A stretch of 64,000 bases of DNA from Cellulomonas fimi ATCC 484 (GCF_000212695.1 NC_015514.1:1612001-1676000), one strand, 5' to 3'; positions 23,553 through 32,853 are shown, counted from the first letter of the stretch. Notes: generated from the sequence alone by a model not told the origin. Made by a program: numbers and translations.

Positions 23553-25349
23553 ATGACGAACGACCGGCCGCCCGCGGGGGGCGCGGCCGAGCACGGGTCG
23601 CCGGAGGTCCCGCACCCCCCCGTCGGGGTGCGGGACCTCCGCGTCGAGCGGCTCGACCTCGCGGCCCGCCTCTCCGGCCCTTCCTCCGACGGCGTGGCAC
23701 GCCGCGCCGCCGTCGTCGACCTCGTCCGCCACCGCCTCGCCGAGCTCTGGCGCGAGGCCACCGACGGGCAGGACGTCAACGGCATCGCCCTGGGCGCCGT
23801 CGGCAGCATCGGCCGCGGCGACGCCAGCCCGGTCAGCGACCTCGACCTGCTTCTCGTGCACGAGGGCCGCGGGCACTCGCCCGAGCAGCTCGCCGAGCTC
23901 GCGCAGCGGCTCTGGTACCCGATCTGGGACGCGGGGCTGGACCTCGACCACTCGGTCCGTTCGCTCGCGCAGTGCCGCCAGGTCGCCTCGAAGGACCTGC
24001 CGGCGGCGGTCGGCCTGCTCGACCTGCAGCCCGTCGCCGGGGACGCGGTCGTGATCGCGCGCGCCCGCTCGGCGCTGCTCGAGGACTGGCGGTCGGCGGC
24101 GCGGCGGCGGCTGCCCGAGCTGCTCGCCTCGACCCGGCAGCGCGCCGACCAGCACGGCGAGCTCGCCTACCGCATCGAGCCCGAGCTCAAGGAGGCCCGC
24201 GGTGGGATCCGCGACGCGGTCGTGCTGAGCGCGCTCGCCGCGACGTGGCTCACGGACCGCCCGCACGGCGCCGTCGACCACGCGTACGCGCACCTGCTCG
24301 ACGTGCGCGACGCGGTGCAGGTCGCGACCCGGCGGCACACCAACCGGCTGCTGCTCGCCGACCAGGACGAGGTCGCGTCGCTCGTCGGCTTCGACGACCG
24401 CGACGACCTGCTCGCGAGCATCGCTGAGGCCGGGCGCGTCATCTCCTACGCGCTGGACACCACGGCTCGCAACGCCCGGCAGGCCCTGCAGCGGCCTGCT
24501 CGCAGGCCCGTCCTGGTGCGTGGCCGGCGGGCCGCGCCCCGCCTGCGCCCCATCGCCGAGGACCTCGTCGAGCACGACGGCGAGATCGTGCTGGCGGTCG
24601 ACGCGCGCCCTGCCGACGACCCGCTGCTGTCCCTGCGGGCCGCCGCGACGGCGGCGCGCACGGGCCTGACCCTCTCGCCCGTGACGGTCGCGAGCCTCAC
24701 CGCGACGCCGCCGCTGCCGACCCCGTGGCCGCGCGCGGCCCGCTCCGCCCTCCTGCAGCTGCTCGGCTCCGAGCACGCGCAGGTGCCGATCTGGGAGGCG
24801 CTCGACCTCGCGGGCGTCGTCACCACGTGGATCCCCGAGTGGGCGGGCGTGCGCAACCGGCCGCAACGCTCGCCCGTGCACCGCCACACGGTGGACCGGC
24901 ACCTCGTCGAGACCGTCGCCCGGGCGGGCCGCGACCGCAAGGACGTCGCGCTCGGCGACACGCTCCTGCTCGCCGCGCTGCTGCACGACATCGGCAAGCG
25001 CGCGGGCGCGGGTGACCACTCGGTCGAGGGCGCACGCCTGGCGGGCCCGATCGTCACGCGCATGGGCTTCGACGAGCAGGTCGCGGCCGACGTCGCGCGG
25101 CTCGTGCGGGAGCATCTCACCCTCGTCGAGCTCGCGACGACGGAGGACCCGGAGGACCCGGCGACCGTCGCGCGCCTGCTCGACGCGGTCGACCACCGGG
25201 CGGACCTGCTCGCCGTGCTGCGTGCGCTGACCGAGGCCGACGCCTCGGCCGCCGGTCCGGCCGCGTGGAGCGCGTGGCGCGGCACGCTCGTCGACGACCT
25301 CGTCGCGCGGGCCGGACGGGTGCTGGCGGGTACCCTGGGACGTCCGTGA
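23553..25349 (+). CDS. glnD: [Protein-PII] nucleotidyltransferase GlnD, short form without ACT domains
   Basis: GlnD modifies PII at low glutamine and removes the group at high glutamine. The 598-residue protein has the nucleotidyltransferase motif [18 protein letters not shown] near residue 85, a helical GlnE/GlnD-linked region ([10 protein letters not shown]), and an HD hydrolase domain ([15 protein letters not shown], near residue 476). It stops soon after the HD domain. The two C-terminal ACT domains that bind glutamine in E. coli GlnD (about 890 residues) are absent, and ffh starts 24 bases later, so no frameshift hides them. A perfect 17-base-pair hairpin lies within the first 30 codons, so the true start may be later. 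Confidence 0.88.
   Translation: MTNDRPPAGGAAEHGSPEVPHPPVGVRDLRVERLDLAARLSGPSSDGVARRAAVVDLVRHRLAELWREATDGQDVNGIALGAVGSIGRGDASPVSDLDLLLVHEGRGHSPEQLAELAQRLWYPIWDAGLDLDHSVRSLAQCRQVASKDLPAAVGLLDLQPVAGDAVVIARARSALLEDWRSAARRRLPELLASTRQRADQHGELAYRIEPELKEARGGIRDAVVLSALAATWLTDRPHGAVDHAYAHLLDVRDAVQVATRRHTNRLLLADQDEVASLVGFDDRDDLLASIAEAGRVISYALDTTARNARQALQRPARRPVLVRGRRAAPRLRPIAEDLVEHDGEIVLAVDARPADDPLLSLRAAATAARTGLTLSPVTVASLTATPPLPTPWPRAARSALLQLLGSEHAQVPIWEALDLAGVVTTWIPEWAGVRNRPQRSPVHRHTVDRHLVETVARAGRDRKDVALGDTLLLAALLHDIGKRAGAGDHSVEGARLAGPIVTRMGFDEQVAADVARLVREHLTLVELATTEDPEDPATVARLLDAVDHRADLLAVLRALTEADASAAGPAAWSAWRGTLVDDLVARAGRVLAGTLGRP
23602..23641 (+). other. 17-bp perfect hairpin at the glnB-glnD junction
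   Basis: Bases 23602-23618 pair perfectly with 23625-23641 around a six-base loop (CCCGTC). The 5' arm contains GGAGGT, a perfect Shine-Dalgarno-like sequence. It lies inside the start of glnD and could end or slow transcripts from amtB-glnB, giving less GlnD than PII. Confidence 0.7.
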
Positions 25350-25373
25350 CCCCCGAAGCGTGAGGACCGCCCG

Positions 25374-26981
25374 GTGTTCGCCACCCTGTCCGACCGACTG
25401 ACGTCGACCTTCAAGAACCTGCGCACCAAGGGCCGTCTGTCCGAGGCGGACATCGACGCCACGGTGCGCGAGATCCGCCGGGCGCTGCTCGACGCCGACG
25501 TCGCCGTGCCGGTCGTGCGCTCCTTCACCGGGGCGGTGCGCGAGCGTGCGCTGTCCGCCGAGGTGTCGCAGGCGCTGAACCCGGCGCAGCAGGTCGTCAA
25601 GATCGTCAACGACGAGCTCGTGGCGATCCTCGGCGGGCAGAACCGCCCGCTCGCGATGGCCAAGCGCCCGCCGACCGTCATCCTGCTCGCAGGGCTGCAG
25701 GGTGCCGGCAAGACGACGCTGGCCGGCAAGCTCGCGCTGCACCTGAAGAACCAGGGCCACACGCCGCTGCTCGTCGCCGCGGACCTGCAGCGCCCCAACG
25801 CCGTCACGCAGCTGCAGGTCGTGGGGGAGCGTGCGGGGGTCCCCGTGTACGCGCCGCACCCCGGCAACCAGGGCGCCGACGACTACCTGCCGGCCGGTGC
25901 GGACCCCGTCGCCGTCGCCCGCCAGGGCCTCGAGACCGCGCGCACCCGCCAGCACGACGTCCTCATCGTCGACACGGCCGGCCGGCTGGGTGTCGACGCC
26001 GAGCTCATGCAGCAGGCGTCCGACATCCGTGACGCGGTCGAGCCCGACGAGGTCCTGTTCGTCATCGACGCGATGATCGGCCAGGACGCGGTCGCCACCG
26101 CGCAGGCCTTCGCGGACGGGGTCGGCTTCACGGGCGTCGTCCTGTCGAAGCTCGACGGCGACGCGCGTGGTGGTGCGGCGCTGTCGGTCGCGTCCGTCAC
26201 GGGCCGCCCGATCCTGTTCGCGTCGACGGGCGAGAAGCTCACCGACTTCGAGGTCTTCCACCCCGACCGCATGGCCTCGCGCATCCTCGACATGGGTGAC
26301 GTGCTCACCCTCATCGAGCAGGCCGAGAAGGCGTTCGACGCCGAGCAGGCCGAGAAGATGGCCGGCAAGCTCGTCAGCGGCGAGGACTTCACGCTCGAGG
26401 ACTTCCTCGTGCAGATGCAGCAGCTGCGCAAGATGGGCCCGCTGAAGAACATGTTCGGGATGCTCCCCGGCATGGGGCAGATGCGGGAGGCGCTCGACAA
26501 CTTCGACGAGCGCGAGGTCGACCGCATCGAGGCGATCATCCGCTCGATGACACCCGCCGAGCGGCAGAACCCCAAGATCATCAACGGCTCGCGCCGCGCC
26601 CGCATCGCGCGCGGCTCGGGCACCACGCCCACCGACATCAACCAGCTCGTCGAGCGGTTCGACGGCGCGCAGAAGGTCATGCGCCAGATGGCCAAGGGGG
26701 GCGGCATGTCGGGCATGCCGGGCATGGGGAACCTGCCCGGGATGGGCGGCAAGAAGTCACGCGGCCGCACCGCGGCCCCGGCGCGCAAGGTCAAGGGCAA
26801 GTCGGGCAACCCCGCGAAGCGCGCGGCGCAGGAGCGCGCCGCCGCGGACCGGTCGGTCGGCGCCCCGGCCGCGCCCGCGGGCTCGGCGTTCGGGCTCGGC
26901 GGCCAGCAGCCCGCGCAGCCCGACGTGGACCCGTCGAGCCTGCAGCTGCCGGGCGGGCTGGACCGCTTCCTCGGGCGCTGA
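25374..26981 (+). CDS. ffh: Signal recognition particle protein Ffh
   Basis: Ffh with 4.5S RNA binds signal sequences as they leave the ribosome and targets them to FtsY. The 535-residue protein has the N domain, G1 GLQGAGKTTLAGKLA (about residue 106), DLQRPNA, G3 DTAGRLG, G4 LSKLDGDARGG, and a methionine-rich M domain (KMGPLKNMFGMLPGMGQM). The C-terminal tail carries GMSGMPGMGNLPGMGG and a Lys/Ala-rich end. GTG 25374 follows GAGGA. A TACCCT hexamer 40 bases upstream (25331-25336) may be its own -10 box. The amidohydrolase gene begins seven bases after the stop. Confidence 0.97.
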   Translation: MFATLSDRLTSTFKNLRTKGRLSEADIDATVREIRRALLDADVAVPVVRSFTGAVRERALSAEVSQALNPAQQVVKIVNDELVAILGGQNRPLAMAKRPPTVILLAGLQGAGKTTLAGKLALHLKNQGHTPLLVAADLQRPNAVTQLQVVGERAGVPVYAPHPGNQGADDYLPAGADPVAVARQGLETARTRQHDVLIVDTAGRLGVDAELMQQASDIRDAVEPDEVLFVIDAMIGQDAVATAQAFADGVGFTGVVLSKLDGDARGGAALSVASVTGRPILFASTGEKLTDFEVFHPDRMASRILDMGDVLTLIEQAEKAFDAEQAEKMAGKLVSGEDFTLEDFLVQMQQLRKMGPLKNMFGMLPGMGQMREALDNFDEREVDRIEAIIRSMTPAERQNPKIINGSRRARIARGSGTTPTDINQLVERFDGAQKVMRQMAKGGGMSGMPGMGNLPGMGGKKSRGRTAAPARKVKGKSGNPAKRAAQERAAADRSVGAPAAPAGSAFGLGGQQPAQPDVDPSSLQLPGGLDRFLGR

Positions 26982-26988
26982 CGCGACC

Positions 26989-28086
26989 ATGACGGGCGGG
27001 GTCCTGCACGTGCGCGGGACGGTCGTGCTCGACGACGACCGCGAGGCGGGTGAGGCCTGGGTCGTCGGCGGCCGCCTGACGTTCACGCGGCCGGCGGCTC
27101 GCGTGACGGCCACGCTCGACGGCTGGGTGCTGCCCGGGCTGGTCGACGTGCACTGCCACATCGGCCTCGCGGCCGACGGGCCCGTCGACGACGGGACCGC
27201 CGAGAAGCAGGCGCTCGCCGACCGCGACTCCGGGGTCCTGCTCGTCCGCGACGCGGGCTCGCCCGCCGACACCGGCTGGGTGCACGACCGCGACGACCTG
27301 CCCCGCCTGATCCGCTCGGGACGGCACCTCGCCCGCCCCCGGCGCTACCTGCGGCACTACGGCCGCGAGCTCGCGTCGGTCGACGACCTGCCCGGTGCCG
27401 TCCGCGAGGAGGCCGCGCGCGGCGACGGCTGGGTCAAGCTCGTCGCCGACTGGATCGACCGTGACCTGGGCCCCGACGGCGACCTGCGCCCGCTGTGGCC
27501 GCGCGACGTGCTGCACGAGGCGGTCGCCGCCGCGCACGCCGCGGGCGCCCGCGTCACGGCGCACACCTTCGCGACCGAGGCGCTCGACGACCTGCTCGAC
27601 GCCGGCGTGGACTGCCTCGAGCACGCGACCGGCGCGACGCCGGAGCACGTCGAGCGCATCGCGGCGGCCGGCATCCCCGTCACCGCGACGCTCCTGCAGG
27701 TCGCCCGCTTCGAGGAGATCGCGGCGCAGGGCGAGGCACGCTACCCGCGCTTCGCCGCCCGCATGCGCGCGATGGGGGAGAGGCGGTACGCGCACGTGCG
27801 CGACCTGCACGACGCCGGCGTGCGGGTCCTGGTCGGTACCGACGCGGGCGGGACGCTCGGCCACGGGCTCGTCGCGCAGGAGGCGGCGGAGCTGGTCCGC
27901 GCCGGCATCCCGGACCACGACGTCGTCGCGGCCGCGAGCTGGCGCACGCGCGCCTGGCTCGGCGCCGAGGTGCTCGACGAGGGTGCGTCCGCCGATGTCG
28001 TGGTCTACGCCGCCGACCCCCGCCGCGACGTCCGCGTGCTCGCCGACCCGCGCGCGGTCGTGCTGCGCGGCACGCGCGTCCGCTGA
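26989..28086 (+). CDS. Amidohydrolase family protein (imidazolonepropionase-like)
   Basis: The 365-residue TIM-barrel metal hydrolase shows the first metal pair in LVDVHCHIGL (His55, His57), a candidate bridging Lys in WVKLVADW, histidines in VTAHTFAT and LEHATG, and the final Asp in LVGTDAGGT. This pattern fits the imidazolonepropionase/prolidase-like subgroup with one or two metals. Substrates are probably cyclic amides or ureas, but the exact one cannot be told. There is no signal peptide, so it is cytoplasmic. It follows ffh by seven bases and may be read from the same transcript, although ffh is usually next to rpsP, which suggests a later insertion. Confidence 0.88.
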   Translation: MTGGVLHVRGTVVLDDDREAGEAWVVGGRLTFTRPAARVTATLDGWVLPGLVDVHCHIGLAADGPVDDGTAEKQALADRDSGVLLVRDAGSPADTGWVHDRDDLPRLIRSGRHLARPRRYLRHYGRELASVDDLPGAVREEAARGDGWVKLVADWIDRDLGPDGDLRPLWPRDVLHEAVAAAHAAGARVTAHTFATEALDDLLDAGVDCLEHATGATPEHVERIAAAGIPVTATLLQVARFEEIAAQGEARYPRFAARMRAMGERRYAHVRDLHDAGVRVLVGTDAGGTLGHGLVAQEAAELVRAGIPDHDVVAAASWRTRAWLGAEVLDEGASADVVVYAADPRRDVRVLADPRAVVLRGTRVR

Positions 28087-28120
28087 CGCGACCCGGCGGC
28101 CGCGACACGGGGACCCCCGC

Positions 28121-28138
28121 GGCGGGAGCGGTCCCGCC
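28121..28138. terminator. Bidirectional terminator hairpin, amidohydrolase / M16 protease
   Basis: GGCGGGA-GCGG-TCCCGCC lies between two converging genes. The stem is short (7 base pairs). Confidence 0.45.
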
Positions 28139-28168
28139 AGCAGGCGCAGGGACGGCCGCGACGCGCGC

Positions 28169-29761
28169 TCAGGCGCGTTCGCGGCCGACGCCCACCCCCC
28201 GCTTGTGCCGGACGACCTCCGGCGGCAGCGCGGACATGAAGCGCGCCCACGGCGTGGCGGCACGGCGGAAGTGCGCGGGGTTCAGCAGCACCGTGCCGCC
28301 CGTGCGGGTGACCAGCTCGACGTCGCCGTCGTCGTCCTCCCCGGCCAGCACGACGTCCTCCACCGTGACGTGCGCGGCGAGCGACGGCAGGGCGAGCTGG
28401 CGCGGGCCCAGCCAGATCTCCTCCCCGCGCCGCGGGCCGAAGAACCGTCCGGGGTGGACCGAGCCGGCCTCGGACAGCGCCGCGGAGAGCAAGCCCCGTG
28501 TCGCCGTGCCGCCCGACATGAGGTTGCGCATGAGCTCGCGCGGGCTGCCCTCGAAGGCCGGGTACATGTGGCGGTACGTGACGCCGAGGTCCTCGAACGC
28601 CGTGGCCGTCTCGTCGTCGAACCCGTCCGCCGGCACGACGAGGATCACGCGCGCGAGCGCGTCCTCGAGCAGCGCGCGGACCTGCTCGCGCGTGACCGCG
28701 GCGGCGTCCGCGACCTCGGTGGCCAGGTCGGGGGGCCGCGGCACACCGCGCAGGTCCGCCTCGGCGTTGAGGGCCAGCAGGCCGCGGTGGCCGTCGACGG
28801 ACCCCATCTGCTCCAGCAGCACGGCGCGCGCGTGCGCCAGCACGTCGTCGTCGGGGCCGTCCGCGGCGACCCCGAGCAGCGTGCGGTACGCGTCGAGCAG
28901 GACGCGCCCCGCCCGCTGCTCCTCGGGGTCCATGCCGACGACCCACGCGGAGGTCGTCGCGTCGACCCACCACGACGCGAGCGCGACGCTGTACACCGCA
29001 CCGTCGGCGTGCCGCAGGCGGCGCGTCAGCACCTCCTCGACGAGCGTCCCCGTCACCATGCGCGCGGCGGGCGTGCCGCCGACGAGGAACGACAGCGACG
29101 CGCCCCGGCCCGCGGGCGTGACGACGAGACCGGGCAGGGGCCCGTCGACGGGGGCCGGGTGAGCGGGCCGCGCGGGCGCGTCGCCGAGCGGCATGCCCAC
29201 CGCGAGATCCTGCGGCGGCTCGGTCGTCAGGACGACGCGCGCGTTCCCGGCGACCATCCACCGCGCCGCGAACGCGTGCACGTCGGCCGCGGTGATCGCC
29301 GGCAGCGCAGCGTGCTCGACGTCGGCGAGCCCGAGCCCGGCTGCGCCGAACCGTGCCGACAGGGGGCCTGCGGCGGCGTACATCCCGGGCAGCCCGAGCT
29401 CGCGGCGGATCGTCGCGCGCTGCAGGTCGACCTCCTCGTCGGTCACGTCGCCGAGCGCGGCGATCGCGGCTCCCACGCGCCCGAGGAAGCCGACGACGGC
29501 GTCGGTGCGCCCTGACGCCCAGAAGACGAGGCTGTCGAGCGACGACTCCGCGTTGTGCTCGACGACGACCGGACCGACCCGGGCCATGACGAGGTGCTCG
29601 ACGAGGTGGTGGATCCCGGTCGTGGCCGGCGTGACGTCGCGTGCGCCGACGCCGACGACGAGCCCGCCGAAGGTGTCGCCGGGGACGGGGGTCCACAGGA
29701 CGGGCACGCCGTCGGCCGAGCGGGTCGTGCGGACGATGCCGTCCTGGTCGGTGGTCGTCAT
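28169..29761 (-). CDS. M16-type (insulinase-like) zinc peptidase
   Basis: The 530-residue protein has the inverted zinc motif HxxEH in GIHHLVEHLVM (His52, Glu55, His56). The third ligand is probably a Glu about 70 residues later in DEEVDLQRATIRRELG. Family members cut peptides inside a two-halved chamber. The second half here lacks a zinc motif, as expected for the inactive M16 partner domain, and is rather divergent. No signal peptide is visible. ATG 29761 follows GGAG; the frame runs upstream to 29974 but that overlaps the rpsP promoter. The gene points towards the amidohydrolase. Its function in the cell is unknown. Confidence 0.8.
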   Translation of the reverse strand: MTTTDQDGIVRTTRSADGVPVLWTPVPGDTFGGLVVGVGARDVTPATTGIHHLVEHLVMARVGPVVVEHNAESSLDSLVFWASGRTDAVVGFLGRVGAAIAALGDVTDEEVDLQRATIRRELGLPGMYAAAGPLSARFGAAGLGLADVEHAALPAITAADVHAFAARWMVAGNARVVLTTEPPQDLAVGMPLGDAPARPAHPAPVDGPLPGLVVTPAGRGASLSFLVGGTPAARMVTGTLVEEVLTRRLRHADGAVYSVALASWWVDATTSAWVVGMDPEEQRAGRVLLDAYRTLLGVAADGPDDDVLAHARAVLLEQMGSVDGHRGLLALNAEADLRGVPRPPDLATEVADAAAVTREQVRALLEDALARVILVVPADGFDDETATAFEDLGVTYRHMYPAFEGSPRELMRNLMSGGTATRGLLSAALSEAGSVHPGRFFGPRRGEEIWLGPRQLALPSLAAHVTVEDVVLAGEDDDGDVELVTRTGGTVLLNPAHFRRAATPWARFMSALPPEVVRHKRGVGVGRERA

Positions 29762-29834
29762 GAGGGCTGCTCCGTCGTCGGGGCCAGTGCGTGGAGCGAA
29801 CCCTAGGCTCGACGCGGGCGCGGGCGGCACACGT

Positions 29835-29864
29835 TTGGGTGCACGTTGCGCCGTCTGGCACAAT
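29835..29864 (+). promoter_or_regulatory. rpsP promoter
   Basis: TTGGGT (29835-29840), an 18-base gap and CACAAT (29859-29864) within TGGCACAATGGTC. The rplS promoter has the similar TGGCAGACTTGTC. A leader of about 120 bases follows before rpsP. Confidence 0.5.
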
Positions 29865-29991
29865 GGTCGGCTGTACCCGACGGCTGCAGCCCCTCTACCT
29901 GCGCCCGTCGTGTCCTCGGCCGGACCGGCGCGCCCTCCCCACGGGCAGCGCGGCGAGGCCACACCAGCAGACACCGGGAGAAGACCACACC

Positions 29992-30420
29992 GTGGCCACC
30001 AAGATCCGTCTCAAGCGTCTCGGCAAGATCCGTGCGCCGTACTACCGCATCGTCGTCGCCGACTCGCGCACCAAGCGTGACGGCCGCGTCATCGAGGAGA
30101 TCGGCAAGTACCACCCGACCGAGGAGCCCTCGTTCATCGAGGTCAGCTCGGAGCGTGCGCAGTACTGGCTGGGCGTCGGCGCGCAGCCGACCGAGCAGGT
30201 CCTCGCGCTCCTGAAGATCACGGGCGACTGGCAGAAGTTCAAGGGCCTGCCGGGTGCCGAGGGCACCCTGCGGACCAAGGGCGAGAAGGTCGACCCGAAG
30301 GCCGCTGTCGAGGCCGCCGCCGCCGACGCCGAGAAGGTCAAGGCGAAGGCGTCGGAGAAGAAGTCCGCCGCCGAGGAGACGCCGGCGGAGACGCCCGCCG
30401 CCGAGGACGAGCAGGCCTGA
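29992..30420 (+). CDS. rpsP: 30S ribosomal protein S16
   Basis: S16 stabilises the 5' domain of 16S rRNA. The first 80 residues are typical ([20 protein letters not shown], then [14 protein letters not shown]). The 142-residue protein has a long C-terminal extension rich in Ala, Glu and Lys, common in actinobacterial S16 and probably disordered. GTG 29992 follows GGGAG. The stop overlaps the start of the KH-domain gene (TGATG), so the two are translationally coupled. Confidence 0.97.
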   Translation: MATKIRLKRLGKIRAPYYRIVVADSRTKRDGRVIEEIGKYHPTEEPSFIEVSSERAQYWLGVGAQPTEQVLALLKITGDWQKFKGLPGAEGTLRTKGEKVDPKAAVEAAAADAEKVKAKASEKKSAAEETPAETPAAEDEQA

Positions 30421-30659
30421 TGCTCGCCGACGCGCTCGAGCACCTGGTGCGCGGGATCGTCGACCACCCGGACGACGTGCGCGTCAGCTCGTCGTCGCTG
30501 CGGCGCGGCGAGCTCCTCGAGGTCCGGGTCCACCCGGACGACCTGGGTCGCGTCATCGGCCGGGGCGGTCGCACCGCCCGCGCGCTGCGCACCGTCGTCG
30601 GGGCGCTGTCCTCGGACGGGGCGGTGCGGGTGGACGTCGTCGACGTCGACCGCCGCTGA
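30420..30659 (+). CDS. khpA: KH-domain RNA-binding protein KhpA
   Basis: This 79-residue protein is almost entirely one KH domain with the GxxG loop in [18 protein letters not shown]. KhpA proteins bind many transcripts, usually with KhpB/Jag, and affect cell-wall growth and division in Gram-positives. The fixed location between rpsP and rimM supports the call. ATG 30420 overlaps the rpsP stop. A very strong hairpin follows. Confidence 0.93.
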   Translation: MLADALEHLVRGIVDHPDDVRVSSSSLRRGELLEVRVHPDDLGRVIGRGGRTARALRTVVGALSSDGAVRVDVVDVDRR

Positions 30660-30698
30660 CCTGACCGCCGCGGGCCCGCCCCGCGCGATCGGCTCCAC

Positions 30699-30734
30699 GC
30701 AGGCCCGGTCCCCTAGCCTGGGGACCGGGCCTGC
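30699..30734 (+). terminator. Hairpin between khpA and rimM with TAGCCT loop
   Basis: A perfect 15-base-pair stem (30699-30713 with 30720-30734) has the six-base loop TAGCCT. It should terminate rpsP-khpA. The loop reads like a -10 box for rimM-trmD, whose start is 77 bases further on. Confidence 0.75.
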
Positions 30735-30796
30735 GCCGTCCCCCCACCTGCCCGACCGGGCCGTAACCCCCGGTCGTCGTCCTCCGGAGGATCCCC

Positions 30797-31351
30797 ATGC
30801 TGCTGAACGTCGCGCGCATCGGCCGCGCGCACGGGCTGCGCGGCGAGGTCGCACTCGACCTGCGCACCGACGCGCCGCAGGAGCGCCTCGCCGTCGGTGC
30901 CGTGCTGCAGACCGAGCCGGCCGGGTCCGGACCGCTCACCGTCATGCGCACACGGGTCCAGCAGGGGCGCTGGTACGTGACGTTCGCCGAGGCCTCCGAC
31001 CGGACCGCCGCCGAGGCGCTGACGGGGACCACGCTCGTGGTCGAGGTCGACGAGGACGCGGACGCCGACGACGACGCGTGGTACCCGCACGAGCTCGCCG
31101 GCCTGCGCGCGGAGCACGTCGACGGACGGGTGCTCGGCGAGGTCGTCGGCCTCGAGCACGCTCCCGCGCACGACGTCCTCGTCGTCCGGGAGCCCGACGG
31201 CACACGGACCCTCGTGCCGTTCGTCCGCGCGATCGTCCCCACGGTGGACGTGCGCGGGGGGCGCGTCGTGCTCGACCCGCCGGGCGGGCTGCTCGCGTCC
31301 GACGCGGAGAACCTCGTCGTGTCCGACGAGACCCGCGGGACCGAGGCCTGA
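30797..31351 (+). CDS. rimM: 16S rRNA processing protein RimM
   Basis: RimM helps mature the 3' head of the 30S subunit and binds S19. The 184-residue protein begins [19 protein letters not shown], the usual N-terminal beta-barrel, and has the PRC-barrel C-terminal half ([20 protein letters not shown]). ATG 30797 follows GGAGGA. Only one base separates its stop from trmD. The middle has an acidic insert ([10 protein letters not shown]). Confidence 0.96.
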   Translation: MLLNVARIGRAHGLRGEVALDLRTDAPQERLAVGAVLQTEPAGSGPLTVMRTRVQQGRWYVTFAEASDRTAAEALTGTTLVVEVDEDADADDDAWYPHELAGLRAEHVDGRVLGEVVGLEHAPAHDVLVVREPDGTRTLVPFVRAIVPTVDVRGGRVVLDPPGGLLASDAENLVVSDETRGTEA

Positions 31352-31352
31352 C

Positions 31353-32126
31353 GTGCGCGTCGACGTCGTCTCGATCTTCCCCGACTACCTCGCGCCGCTC
31401 GACCTGTCCCTCGTCGGCAAGGCGCGCGCGGCGGGGCTGCTCGACCTGCGCGTGCACGACCTGCGGGACTGGACCACGGACCGCCACCGCACGGTCGACG
31501 ACACCCCGTTCGGCGGGGGAGCGGGCATGGTCATGCGGCCCGACGTGTGGGGCCGCGCGCTCGACGACGTGCTCGACGACGGCGCGCACCTGCTGCTGCC
31601 GACGCCCTCGGGCGCCCCGCTCACGCAGCGCACCGCCGAGGCGCTCGCGACCGAGCAGCACCTCGTCGTCGCCTGCGGGCGGTACGAGGGCATCGACGCG
31701 CGGGTCGCCGAGCACTTCGCGACCCGGCCGGGCGTGCGGGTCAGCGAGTTCTCGATCGGCGACTACGTCCTCAACGGAGGCGAGGTCGCGGCGCTCGTGC
31801 TGGTCGAGGCCGTCGCGCGGCTGCTGCCCGGCGTGGTCGGTAACCCGGAGTCGCTCGTCGAGGAGTCGCACGGGGCGGCCGGCCTGCTCGAGTACCCGGT
31901 CTACACCAAGCCGCCGACCTGGGCGGACCTCGACGTGCCCGAGGTGCTGCTCTCCGGTCACCACGCCCGCATCGCGCGGTGGCGACGCGACCAGGCGCTC
32001 CTGCGGACGGCGCGCCGTCGTCCCGACATGCTCGCCGCGCTGGACCCCGCGGAGCTCGACGCGCACGACCGGGCCACGCTCGCCGACGCCGGGTGGGAGC
32101 CCGGCCCGGACGGCAGCGGCGGCTGA
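31353..32126 (+). CDS. trmD: tRNA (guanine-N1)-methyltransferase TrmD
   Basis: TrmD methylates G37 of tRNAs reading CNN codons and prevents +1 frameshifting. The 257-residue SPOUT enzyme starts [11 protein letters not shown], with [14 protein letters not shown], the knot region [16 protein letters not shown] and [20 protein letters not shown] that together hold AdoMet. Start GTG 31353 follows the rimM stop after one base. rplS downstream has its own promoter. Confidence 0.97.
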   Translation: MRVDVVSIFPDYLAPLDLSLVGKARAAGLLDLRVHDLRDWTTDRHRTVDDTPFGGGAGMVMRPDVWGRALDDVLDDGAHLLLPTPSGAPLTQRTAEALATEQHLVVACGRYEGIDARVAEHFATRPGVRVSEFSIGDYVLNGGEVAALVLVEAVARLLPGVVGNPESLVEESHGAAGLLEYPVYTKPPTWADLDVPEVLLSGHHARIARWRRDQALLRTARRRPDMLAALDPAELDAHDRATLADAGWEPGPDGSGG

Positions 32127-32184
32127 CCACCGCGACGGCCGGCCCCCCGGCGTGCGCGATTACGCCGGTCCGTGCGCCGTGTGG

Positions 32185-32190
32185 CAGACT
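32185..32190 (+). promoter_or_regulatory. -10 box of rplS
   Basis: CAGACT in TGGCAGACTTGTC, the same layout as the rpsP promoter. It starts a leader of about 180 bases. Confidence 0.45.
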
Positions 32191-32196
32191 TGTCCG

Positions 32197-32373
32197 CTGG
32201 TGCGCGCCGGTCGCGTCTCTGCCACAGGGGAGACGGCCCACGACCAACCGGGACCACGTCGATCGCTCGACGCCCGGTCGCACCTGACCAGACCATCGCA
32301 GGCGCCCGCCGCAGCGCGGCCGGAGCGCCACGACGACGTTCCTGACCTGTGGCAGGGCGGGGAAGTGGCACAC
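32197..32373 (+). other. Long 5' leader of rplS with distant complementary arms
   Basis: CTGCCACAGG (32219-32228) is perfectly complementary to CCTGTGGCAG (32346-32355). The second arm ends about four bases before the GGGGAAG ribosome-binding region of rplS. A long-range pairing could control access to it. Confidence 0.4.
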
Positions 32374-32736
32374 ATGCACACGCTCGACCAGCTCGACGCA
32401 GCCTCGCTGCGCAGCGACGTCCCGGACTTCCGCCCCGGTGACACCGTCAAGGTCAACGTCAAGGTCGTCGAGGGCAACCGCTCGCGCGTCCAGGCGTTCC
32501 AGGGTGTCGTCATCGCCCGCCAGGGCAGCGGCGTCCGCGAGACCTTCACGGTCCGCAAGATCAGCTTCCAGGTGGGTGTCGAGCGCACGTTCCCCGTGCA
32601 CTCCCCGTCGCTCGAGTCCATCGAGGTCGTCACCCGCGGTGACGTCCGCCGGGCGAAGCTGTACTACCTGCGGGCCCTGCGCGGCAAGAAGGCCAAGATC
32701 AAGGAGAAGCGCGACAACGCGCCGGCGAAGGGCTGA
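32374..32736 (+). CDS. rplS: 50S ribosomal protein L19
   Basis: L19 lies at the 30S-50S interface. The 120-residue protein shows [39 protein letters not shown] and the C-terminal [22 protein letters not shown] 32374 gives the standard length; a GTG nine bases earlier is also in frame. It has its own promoter and long leader and is closed by a strong hairpin. Confidence 0.96.
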   Translation: MHTLDQLDAASLRSDVPDFRPGDTVKVNVKVVEGNRSRVQAFQGVVIARQGSGVRETFTVRKISFQVGVERTFPVHSPSLESIEVVTRGDVRRAKLYYLRALRGKKAKIKEKRDNAPAKG

Positions 32737-32754
32737 GTCCTTCGACGCTCCCGA

Positions 32755-32792
32755 CCGACGGGCGGTCACCCTCCGGGGTGGCCGCCCGTCGG
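32755..32792 (+). terminator. Terminator hairpin after rplS
   Basis: A 16-base-pair stem with one T-G pair (32755-32770 with 32777-32792). Confidence 0.75.
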
Positions 32793-32841
32793 CGTCTGGC
32801 GACAGGCCGGGGTCCGTTACACGAAGTTCTCCCGGGCATGC

Positions 32842-32847
32842 GAGAGT
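32842..32847 (+). promoter_or_regulatory. -10 box, leaderless lepB
   Basis: GAGAGT ends six bases before GTG 32854. Confidence 0.35.
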
Positions 32848-32853
32848 GTGCGG

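Noticed and set aside
32191..32290. Possible tRNA or small RNA gene before rplS
   Set aside because: No cloverleaf or CCA end can be drawn. The complementarity found is with the region next to the rplS start, so a leader is the better reading.
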